A DNA stretch of 6,091 nucleotides from Desulfobacula sp. (GTDB taxonomy: Bacteria; Desulfobacterota; Desulfobacteria; Desulfobacterales; Desulfobacteraceae). Where the stretch lies: assembly GCA_029940245.1 (NCBI GenBank), contig JAOZRF010000179.1, forward strand, positions 1 to 6,091, written 5' to 3'. The notes under the pieces are model-generated. The model saw nothing but the letters and a program-made list of their open reading frames with translations, was not told the DNA's origin and did not search any database. Shown one piece after another: positions 1 through 5,707 of the stretch. The first letter of the stretch is position 1. Each line of letters begins with the position of its first letter. A program made the position numbers and the translations under genes.

Positions 1-913
1 TGGTGTTATCACCTTCTTCATGAGCATCAGTAACTTTTTTTGAAAATGCAGATCCATATTCCATGGTCAACAGATAACTCCATAACACATGACGATAAGC
101 ATCCTCAGGGATACCTTTGATTTCCTTATATTTTTCAGATTCTTTTTTGGCATCATTCATTATCCTTAACAATTTTGGTGTTCTGAATGGATTCATTGAA
201 AGCACTGTAGTTTCAGCATCTGTCAGGTTGTCTGCCATAAGCCATGCTATCGTATTAAAAAATTCCTTGTTCACAACAAGTATATAATAGCCTTCACTAT
301 CACGCCTCGTTGTTATCATGGCCTTTACCAACTCGTTATTAATGGTAAAAGAACTTATACCTGAAAAATTTAAAGGTATGATAGTTTTACCATCATGTAC
401 AATTGTACCAATTTTTTTAAAAAGTTCATTGATCTGGATACGGGCTGTACCAGGACTTAAGAAATCAAAGTCAAAAATAATTTTAAGTTTGCCTTTTTCC
501 AAGCCTTCCCGGCGCTTGCTTGTCTTCCCATCTATGGGAGTTGTTTGACTGGATGGGCTTATCGATAGTCCGTCGGCAATTAACATGAATTTTTTTCCGA
601 ACAGATTTGTCAATATAAGTTCCAGTCTGTTTACAATAATTGTGAAATTTTGACCCGAAAAAAAATTATTACCCCTTTTAACAATTATTTGTGAAGAGAT
701 GTCCCGCCAAACTATAGTATTCAGTGATTCTAATTCAGCACCGGCAAAATTCAGACTCTGGATTTCCGCGCCTGGTATCAAACCTCTCTTTGTTTCCAGA
801 ATTTGAGCAGCTTTACGGGAGTAATCAACAATCAGATTATCTGAGGACTTTAAAAATATAAGTATCAATAAAGCAACGATAACAATCGATAGAAAAAATA
901 TCATTTTACGCAT
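1..913 (-). CDS. Membrane-anchored protein of unknown function with AYRH...DAHE domain (C-terminus cut by window edge)
   Basis: The frame stays open for 304 codons from an ATG at 911-913 to the left edge, so the C-terminus is missing. The start is well supported by a GGAGGT ribosome binding site 7 bases upstream. Residues 5-21 form one hydrophobic segment after a basic MRK start, with no lipobox, so I infer an inner-membrane anchor with the rest in the periplasm. Residues about 45-240 are rich in alternating hydrophobic residues (probably beta structure) and I do not recognise them. Residues 269-299 read PEDAYRH, a helix, then G-x-A-type spacing and DAHE (R274, H275, D296, H298, E299). This resembles the small helical DUF6973-like domains whose RH and AHE motifs may bind a metal; that assignment is from memory and tentative. 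It is the last of four same-strand genes, 104 bases after the TPR gene. Reading frame: confident. Function: unknown. Confidence 0.85.
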   Translation of the reverse strand, partial: MRKMIFFLSIVIVALLILIFLKSSDNLIVDYSRKAAQILETKRGLIPGAEIQSLNFAGAELESLNTIVWRDISSQIIVKRGNNFFSGQNFTIIVNRLELILTNLFGKKFMLIADGLSISPSSQTTPIDGKTSKRREGLEKGKLKIIFDFDFLSPGTARIQINELFKKIGTIVHDGKTIIPLNFSGISSFTINNELVKAMITTRRDSEGYYILVVNKEFFNTIAWLMADNLTDAETTVLSMNPFRTPKLLRIMNDAKKESEKYKEIKGIPEDAYRHVLWSYLLTMEYGSAFSKKVTDAHEEGDNT

Positions 914-920
914 TGGATAT

Positions 921-926
921 ACCTCC
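921..926 (-). promoter_or_regulatory. Strong ribosome binding site of the left-edge gene
   Basis: The minus strand reads GGAGGT, a near-perfect complement of the 16S 3' end, 7 bases before the ATG at 911-913. It fixes the start of the truncated gene and is the strongest Shine-Dalgarno sequence in the window. Confidence 0.8.
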
Positions 927-930
927 GTCC

Positions 931-955
931 TTTCGATTACAATCAATAATCAAAA
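931..955 (-). promoter_or_regulatory. Inverted repeat / hairpin just upstream of the ribosome binding site
   Basis: On the minus strand TTTTGATTA (947-955) and TAATCGAAA (931-939) can pair over 9 positions with one T-G wobble, around a 7-base loop. The element ends only 4 bases before the GGAGGT ribosome binding site of the left-edge gene. It is AT-rich and has no T-run after it, so it is not a normal terminator of the upstream TPR gene. It could be an operator, an mRNA leader structure that affects ribosome access, or chance in AT-rich DNA. No clear promoter can be placed with it. Confidence 0.35.
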
Positions 956-1017
956 GAACCCATTGTTTTTACTATATATTTGTTGTGGCTTTTATAAAAA
1001 ACAGAGCAACAACCGGA

Positions 1018-2646
1018 TCATATTTTTTTTTGTAATTTTTTCAACATTTTTTTTGCATCTGCTGCCGGTCCGGCATCTGAATCTTTTACCAGACATTTTT
1101 TAATTGCTTTGATTGCTGAATCATAATCTCCCTTGATTTCATAGATGCGTGCAATCAGTAAATGGGCATTTTTCATGGAAGGCCGTAGTTTAAGAACTTT
1201 TTGTGCATTTATCAAAGCTTCATCATATTGTTTTAGATCTATGAGCACTTCGGATAGTGTATAATATACATCTGGAAAAGGAAGATTTTTAGATAATAAT
1301 ACTTTGCCATGTTTGTATGCCTCTTCATGTTTACCATTTTTTTGAAGGGTTTTAAATAAATTTATACGAGCCATTATATATCCGGGATTTAATTCAACCG
1401 CTTTGGCAAAAGCATTTTCAGCCTCTAAGGGTTTCTTTGTGGAGAGCAATTGTGAGCCAAGACTATTATAAAGATCCGGGTAGGTTGGATTTTTACTGAT
1501 TTGCTCAGTTATAATGTGAATTAAAAAATTTGAGAGCTTTGAATCTTCATTTACATATTTTGAATTGTTGAAAATCGCAATAATTTCCGAGAAATTCGGC
1601 ATAATATCCAACCCTTTATGGAATTCATTGCTGATCTCTCCAATAGACAGACCATTGCCAAGAATATACTTAATTTCTTTTGGAATACCATCCGGTGACG
1701 TTAATGAAGAATCAAAAACTTTAAAAAATTTTTTAACTGAATTTAATCTCTTATCATCCGGATAAAACTCAAGGGCTTCTTTGATCTGCTTTTCAGCCGC
1801 ATCTATGTTGCCAATTTGACAATAGCATATAATCAATTTAACCAGGGCATTTTTAAATTTAGGGCTGATCCGGACAGCCTGGTGAAAATATTTTATCGCT
1901 TCCCTGGTCTCATTGCATTCTTCTTTTATTATACCGATCAGATAGTAGACATCTGCATAGCCGGGATTTTTTTTAATAATCTTAGTCAAATTCATAAGGG
2001 CATCTTCATATCGTCCAATACATATCTGGGCCAGGCTCAATTTTAACCGGGCATCGACATAATCAGGATTGATGCGTAAGGCCGTTTTAAAGGATTCAAC
2101 AGCCTCGGATATTTTACCCTGACTCATAAGGGATAGACCAAGATGGCAATGAACATCGGCAAACTCTGGATTTTTTTTAATTAAGTTCCTGTGGATCCGT
2201 TCAGAATCGTCCCACATCTTAAGATTATGAAAGATAATGGCCATTTCTAATTTGTTGGGAATATTCCATGGCTCAATTCCATAAATAATTTTAAACGATT
2301 CCATTGCACCTTGAAAATCACCGATATTATTTAAACAGATTCCAATAAAATAATTTAGATCAATATGTTGGGGATTATATTCAAGCGCTTGTTTGAAATT
2401 AAAAAGTGCTTGTTTATGATTATTTTTGGCAAACTCAACAACACCTAAATTTCTATAGGCAAGACCGCAATAAAAACCAGCCAGTTTATATTCAAGGAAT
2501 TTAGATAAAGCCTTTTCAGCAAGAACCTGTTCAAAATATTCAATGGCTTTGGCATATTTCAATTCATTATAAGAATGGATCCCTTTTTTATAAGCCTTAT
2601 TCTTTTCCTGTGGAATCATGCCCAATAATTGTTTTAAAAAGCCCAT
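1018..2646 (-). CDS. Tetratricopeptide repeat (TPR) protein, probably cytoplasmic
   Basis: A 542-residue protein starting at ATG (2644-2646), with AAAGG 7 bases upstream, and ending in TGA. There is no signal peptide or membrane segment; the N-terminus (MGFLKQLLGMIP) is short and amphipathic. I count about twelve TPR units by eye, in two blocks. Residues about 19-296 hold roughly eight repeats (for example the unit around 164-194 with LG...G..EA...F..AL..NP). Residues about 391-523 hold four more. Residues about 300-388 between them lack the TPR pattern. The C-terminus is lysine-rich. TPR arrays bind peptides or proteins and have no catalytic activity of their own; partner unknown. The gene lies 59 bases downstream of the sugar transferase gene, so a scaffold role in polysaccharide synthesis or export is a context guess only. 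Confidence 0.9.
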   Translation of the reverse strand: MGFLKQLLGMIPQEKNKAYKKGIHSYNELKYAKAIEYFEQVLAEKALSKFLEYKLAGFYCGLAYRNLGVVEFAKNNHKQALFNFKQALEYNPQHIDLNYFIGICLNNIGDFQGAMESFKIIYGIEPWNIPNKLEMAIIFHNLKMWDDSERIHRNLIKKNPEFADVHCHLGLSLMSQGKISEAVESFKTALRINPDYVDARLKLSLAQICIGRYEDALMNLTKIIKKNPGYADVYYLIGIIKEECNETREAIKYFHQAVRISPKFKNALVKLIICYCQIGNIDAAEKQIKEALEFYPDDKRLNSVKKFFKVFDSSLTSPDGIPKEIKYILGNGLSIGEISNEFHKGLDIMPNFSEIIAIFNNSKYVNEDSKLSNFLIHIITEQISKNPTYPDLYNSLGSQLLSTKKPLEAENAFAKAVELNPGYIMARINLFKTLQKNGKHEEAYKHGKVLLSKNLPFPDVYYTLSEVLIDLKQYDEALINAQKVLKLRPSMKNAHLLIARIYEIKGDYDSAIKAIKKCLVKDSDAGPAADAKKMLKKLQKKI

Positions 2647-2705
2647 TTTTTAACCTTTGAATTCAAAATATTTATTATAGCTATATCTTTTAATATATTG
2701 CGACA

Positions 2706-4199
2706 CTATCTTGCTCCTTTTTTTAATAGAACCGCTGGAATTGTCTTAAAAAGAATTTTTAAATCTTGAGCAGATGTCCAGGTATCAACGTACATCAAAT
2801 CCAGTTTCATCCATTCATCAAATTTAATCTTGTTTCTGCCGCTAACCTGCCAGATACAGGTTATCCCCTGCATCAATGAAAGACGTTTTCTTTCATTGGG
2901 ATGGTAACGAATAACTTCCTTTTCTATTGCAGGTCTTGGACCAACAAGGCTGATATCGCCTTTAACAACATTGAAAAGCTGGGGTAACTCATCAAGACTT
3001 GATTGCCGTAAAAATTTTCCGGCAGATGTCTGGCGGGGGTCATATTTAATTTTAAATGCCGGACCATCCATCTCATTAAGATGCATCAGCGATTCCTGCA
3101 TATTTTCTGCACCATCAACCATGGAACGAAATTTAAATAAAATAAATTTCTTTCCATGTTTGCCGATCCGCTCCTGCCGAAAAAAGACAGGTCCTGGTGA
3201 TGTTAATTTTATTGCGATTGGAATCACAATCCAAATTGGCAGGCACAGCACTATCAGGATTGAAGAAGCTGTGAAATCAAACACCCGCTTTAAAAAAGAT
3301 GATCGCGGGCTGATATAAACAAATTTTATTACCTTTAATTCAATACTGCCAATATGCTCTGAAAAAATATGTTTATTATTTATTGTTTGATTATCAAGTT
3401 CAAGTTTTGTTGTTGCAAAATCAATGCCCATTATACTACAATTCTTTATAAGAGACTCATGGTGCTGTATCAATTCATCGCCTCCGGTATATAACACACA
3501 ATCTGTATAATGCTCGGAAACAATCTTTACCAGGTTCTCGACTTTCCCTAAAATTCTTTTATTTAAGATAGTTTGCCCGATTTCATCATCCTTGTTTGTT
3601 AGAAATCCGGTTACACGCAATCCATATTCAGGATGCTTTTCAATATAACCGGATATTGACTGGGCATTAACTCCAGTCCCCACCAATAAAAGGTGCTTGA
3701 TAAGATTGCTGTCTGACGAGCTTTTTTTTATGCGATAAAGAATATAAATCCTATTTAACACCAGCATCAAAAATAATAACAATCCTGATATAATAGAAAA
3801 GTAAACAGCTTCTTTTAAAATAAAATCAAAACAAAGAAGTGATATAAATAAAATTTCTGCACCGGTTACGATACACAGAACGACAGGTTGATAAAATATC
3901 TTGACAATATCAGGGCGATCAATATTACGATATGCTTTAAATACAATCATTAAAACAATGGGTATAAGCATAGAAAGCAGGTATAAAAAAACAAAACCGC
4001 ATATATTATAAAAGTGATTGTCCATCACTGATTCAAATGGAATTGGAAAAAAACTCTTACTAATACCTGGTAAAAATAATGGAATGATAAGATAATATAG
4101 AATGGTCAAGCATATCAAGTCTGAGGTGATATACACAAATTGCAGATATTTTTTTTGGTCATTAAACATAAAAATAGACGGCCAAACCAGAAAAATCAA
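2706..4199 (-). CDS. Polyprenyl sugar-phosphate transferase (WcaJ/WbaP-type initiating glycosyltransferase)
   Basis: Transfers a sugar phosphate from a nucleotide sugar to undecaprenyl phosphate at the inner membrane, the first step of exopolysaccharide or O-antigen synthesis. Residues are numbered from the TTG at 4197-4199. About 18-150 hold several membrane helices; about 168-240 hold a Rossmann-like domain with VGTG (173-176). The catalytic bacterial sugar transferase domain runs from KRVFDF (304) to the end, with a hydrophobic re-entrant segment about 311-331, SPGPVFFRQERIG (334-346), KFRSM (356-360), SLDELPQL (401-408, the Asp-Glu pair), LVGPRP (418-423) and QVSGR (451-455). Length and order fit the full-length family, so the enzyme looks intact. 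The sugar cannot be told from sequence. The start is uncertain: neither TTG 4199 nor the ATG at 4167-4169 (MFNDQKK, the usual family beginning) has a good ribosome binding site, and an in-frame TGA directly precedes the TTG. Confidence 0.93.
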   Translation of the reverse strand: MIFLVWPSIFMFNDQKKYLQFVYITSDLICLTILYYLIIPLFLPGISKSFFPIPFESVMDNHFYNICGFVFLYLLSMLIPIVLMIVFKAYRNIDRPDIVKIFYQPVVLCIVTGAEILFISLLCFDFILKEAVYFSIISGLLLFLMLVLNRIYILYRIKKSSSDSNLIKHLLLVGTGVNAQSISGYIEKHPEYGLRVTGFLTNKDDEIGQTILNKRILGKVENLVKIVSEHYTDCVLYTGGDELIQHHESLIKNCSIMGIDFATTKLELDNQTINNKHIFSEHIGSIELKVIKFVYISPRSSFLKRVFDFTASSILIVLCLPIWIVIPIAIKLTSPGPVFFRQERIGKHGKKFILFKFRSMVDGAENMQESLMHLNEMDGPAFKIKYDPRQTSAGKFLRQSSLDELPQLFNVVKGDISLVGPRPAIEKEVIRYHPNERKRLSLMQGITCIWQVSGRNKIKFDEWMKLDLMYVDTWTSAQDLKILFKTIPAVLLKKGAR

Positions 4200-4251
4200 T
4201 CATATGATCACAATAATACAGTAAACATACTTCATATTTGTTTTGTCCTTT
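4200..4251 (-). other. Possible 11-residue leader frame and ribosome binding site before the sugar transferase
   Basis: An ATG at 4233-4235 is preceded by AAAGGA (4246-4251) with a 10-base gap. It opens an 11-codon hydrophobic frame (MKYVYCIIVII) that ends in TGA at 4200-4202. The next codon, in the same frame, is the TTG at 4197-4199 of the sugar transferase. This could be a leader peptide allowing reinitiation at the abutting TTG, a broken true N-terminus, or a sequence error at one base. The only acceptable ribosome binding site in the 60-base gap belongs to this ATG. Confidence 0.35.
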
Positions 4252-4259
4252 GATTAAAA

Positions 4260-4691
4260 TTAATCCTTAAAAATCAAACGGCCTGTATTTCTCTCTACCT
4301 GAATGCACCGGTCATCAAGAAGCCATTGCATATTATAGTCTTTAATATTTGTTATTTCAAGCTCGGGCAGACCATTGTCTCTCAACCATTTCAGTATAAT
4401 CGGCCTTTGTTCCGGATCCTGAGCCCGGGCAGTGAATATCTTAACCCTTATGCCATTATTAATCAAGTCTTTAACCAGTGCAAGCATTGAAGGGACCGGC
4501 TCTCCAATTTTATTATAGGGTAACATCCTGTCATAACAGGCCAGAGTTCCGTCAAGGTCAACACCCGTCCAAAGCCCGATCTGGGATATATTTTTCGGAT
4601 CAAGAGATTTATTTTCCTCAAAATTTATGGAATGTTTTTTTAAATTTTCTCCTTTTGTCTTTTTTAAATATTTTGTTATTGAATTTATCAT
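4260..4691 (-). CDS. Small HAD-fold hydrolase (probable phosphatase), capless
   Basis: A 143-residue soluble protein with the haloacid dehalogenase catalytic set. Motif I is VDLDGTLA, with nucleophile D45 and acid/base D47; motif II is the Thr of FTAR (T87); motif III is K117 in NIKD; motif IV is LLDDR (D126, D127), which would hold magnesium. The spacing leaves no room for a large cap, as in small stand-alone HAD proteins found in bacteria and phages that share a GVDLDGTLA...KIFTAR...DDR pattern. The substrate of this group is not known to me. Residues 1-38 are a lysine-rich extension before the fold, unusual for such a short protein. The ATG at 4689-4691 has only a weak AAAGA-like site, but there is no better in-frame ATG before motif I. 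It is first in the minus-strand set, 60 bases ahead of the sugar transferase TTG, so a role in sugar-phosphate metabolism is possible but inferred. Confidence 0.88.
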   Translation of the reverse strand: MINSITKYLKKTKGENLKKHSINFEENKSLDPKNISQIGLWTGVDLDGTLACYDRMLPYNKIGEPVPSMLALVKDLINNGIRVKIFTARAQDPEQRPIILKWLRDNGLPELEITNIKDYNMQWLLDDRCIQVERNTGRLIFKD

Positions 4692-4706
4692 GGTCTTTTA
4701 TATAAT
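4679..4706 (+). promoter_or_regulatory. Predicted sigma-70-type promoter of the SPOR gene
   Basis: TTGAAT (4679-4684) and a perfect TATAAT (4701-4706) are separated by 16 bases. Transcription would begin near 4713, giving a leader of about 33 bases to the TTG start at 4746. The -35 box lies inside the first codons of the divergent HAD gene, so the two transcription units share this DNA. A minus-strand promoter for the HAD gene must also be nearby, but its boxes are ambiguous. Confidence 0.55.
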
Positions 4707-4710
4707 ATAC

Positions 4711-4722
4711 TTTTAGCTAAAA
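4711..4722. promoter_or_regulatory. 12-base perfect palindrome in the divergent intergenic region
   Basis: TTTTAGCTAAAA is a perfect 12-base palindrome lying over the predicted transcription start of the plus-strand gene, 5 bases past its -10 box and 20 bases before the HAD start codon. Its position suits an operator controlling one or both genes. It is short and AT-rich, so chance cannot be excluded, and I do not recognise it as the site of a known regulator. Confidence 0.3.
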
Positions 4723-4730
4723 ACAAATAA

Positions 4731-4736
4731 AAAGGA
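4731..4736 (+). promoter_or_regulatory. Ribosome binding site that supports the TTG start of the SPOR gene
   Basis: AAAGGA lies 9 bases before the TTG at 4746-4748. The protein read from that TTG begins with a complete signal peptide (MKK then a hydrophobic core). Together these select the TTG; there is no in-frame ATG until well past the signal sequence. Confidence 0.65.
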
Positions 4737-4745
4737 AACTTTCTT

Positions 4746-5654
4746 TTGAAAAAAATTATATTGGTCATTTTATTGTTCTTATCTTTTTATACCATAATTT
4801 TTGCAGAAACCAAAAAAGAACTCTTTGACAGCGGTGTCCTGTTTTTCAAACAAGGATATTACAATTATGCGGTTGATCAGTTCTCAAGGTTGATCAAACT
4901 TGCTCCCGAAAATGCAGGTGCCTACAAAAACCGCGGGGTAAGCTACATGAAACAGGAAAAATTTGATCTTGCCATTAATGATTTTGAACGAGCAAAAGCA
5001 TTATTTCCTGACCTTAAAGGGATATATAGCAACCTGGGGGTGGCCTGGTTTTACAAAAAAAACTATAAAAAAGCCATTGAAAACTATGACAATGAAATCA
5101 AACTAGCCCCTGAAAACTATGTGGCTTATTTTAACAGGGCCTTGTGTTTTACCGAACTTGGCAAAAAGGATAAAGCCCTTGATGATCTTTCGCAAACACT
5201 TGTTCTCAAGCCTGATTTTTATCTGGCAATCTGCTATAAAGCAGATCTGCTTGCTCAACAGGGAGAAAATGCAAAAGCTGTTGAAACGTATGAAACAGGG
5301 ATCAAACATACTTATGCATCAGAAAAAACAGCTCAGCTCAAACAAAAAATTAAAGAAATAAAAAATATAGCACGGCCAGAAAATAAACCTGAAATAAAAA
5401 ATGACTTAAATAAACGGTATGCTATTCAGGTAGGTGCTTTTCTCAACCAGGATAATGCCAATAGAATAAAAAAGAAAATGCTCCAGCGCGGACTTGATAC
5501 AAGGATACTGGTACTGCAAGATAAAAAAAAAAGAATCTGGTATATACTCAGATCAGGCGATTATCCCAATAAAACAGCAGCCGTAAAATCCATGCTTTCC
5601 TTAAAGGAAAAACTGGATATAGAAGCCCTGGTAAGGCCTTTGGGCTCCTGGTAA
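4746..5654 (+). CDS. Secreted TPR protein with C-terminal SPOR domain
   Basis: A 302-residue protein starting at TTG. Residues 1-20 are a Sec-type signal peptide (MKK, hydrophobic core, probable cut at IIFA|ETKK) with no lipobox cysteine, so the mature protein should be soluble in the periplasm. Residues about 23-190 hold about five TPR units, with typical ...A...F...I...P spacing (for example PENAGAYKNRGVSYMKQEKF at 54-73). A charged linker (about 195-222) leads to a SPOR domain at about 223-298, recognisable by RYAIQVGAF, then IKKKMLQRGL and WYILRSGDY. SPOR domains bind glycan strands of peptidoglycan stripped of peptide stems, which collect at division septa. I infer that the TPR part brings partner proteins to such sites. 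It is divergent from the HAD gene with its own promoter and convergent with ychF. The domain call is firm; the cellular role is inferred. Confidence 0.93.
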   Translation: MKKIILVILLFLSFYTIIFAETKKELFDSGVLFFKQGYYNYAVDQFSRLIKLAPENAGAYKNRGVSYMKQEKFDLAINDFERAKALFPDLKGIYSNLGVAWFYKKNYKKAIENYDNEIKLAPENYVAYFNRALCFTELGKKDKALDDLSQTLVLKPDFYLAICYKADLLAQQGENAKAVETYETGIKHTYASEKTAQLKQKIKEIKNIARPENKPEIKNDLNKRYAIQVGAFLNQDNANRIKKKMLQRGLDTRILVLQDKKKRIWYILRSGDYPNKTAAVKSMLSLKEKLDIEALVRPLGSW

Positions 5655-5707
5655 TATGGTGACGATAACGACAATAAGAAAAGCCTGACCCTATTTGCTG
5701 AGCCCAT
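5655..5707. other. Short spacer between convergent SPOR and ychF genes
   Basis: A 53-base gap holding no gene. I looked for a terminator shared by the converging genes and found no stable hairpin with a T-run on either strand. On the minus strand it contains AGGGTCAGGCTTTTCTTATT, which has the feel of dispersed intergenic repeats or element ends in related genomes, but no second copy is visible here. Confidence 0.3.

Noticed and set aside
318..548. Plus-strand 76-codon frame
   Set aside because: It lies antisense inside the left-edge gene, whose frame has a strong ribosome binding site and a membrane anchor; no independent coding signal.
971..976. TATAGT on the minus strand as a -10 box for the left-edge gene
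   Set aside because: No sequence resembling a -35 box lies 16-18 bases upstream; in DNA this AT-rich such hexamers are expected by chance.
980..1012. Possible terminator after the TPR gene (TTGTTG ... CAACAA arms)
   Set aside because: The pairing is only 6 bases around a loop of 21 bases and is not followed by a T-run on the minus strand, so it is not a credible intrinsic terminator.
2674..2679. TATAAT on the minus strand between the sugar transferase and TPR genes
   Set aside because: A perfect -10 hexamer, but the corresponding -35 position has no TTGACA-like sequence; an internal promoter is possible but not supported.
2971..3318. Plus-strand 115-codon frame
   Set aside because: It is antisense to the catalytic domain of the sugar transferase, where family motifs are unmistakable.
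4697..4726. TTGTTT-18-TATAAA on the minus strand as promoter of the HAD gene
   Set aside because: The implied start of transcription falls on the ATG itself, giving a leaderless message, and an alternative TATTAT at 4702-4707 has wrong spacing. A promoter is likely here but cannot be placed.
5119..5361. Plus-strand 80-codon frame within the SPOR gene
   Set aside because: It is an out-of-frame shadow of the TPR region and has no ribosome binding site or recognisable domain.
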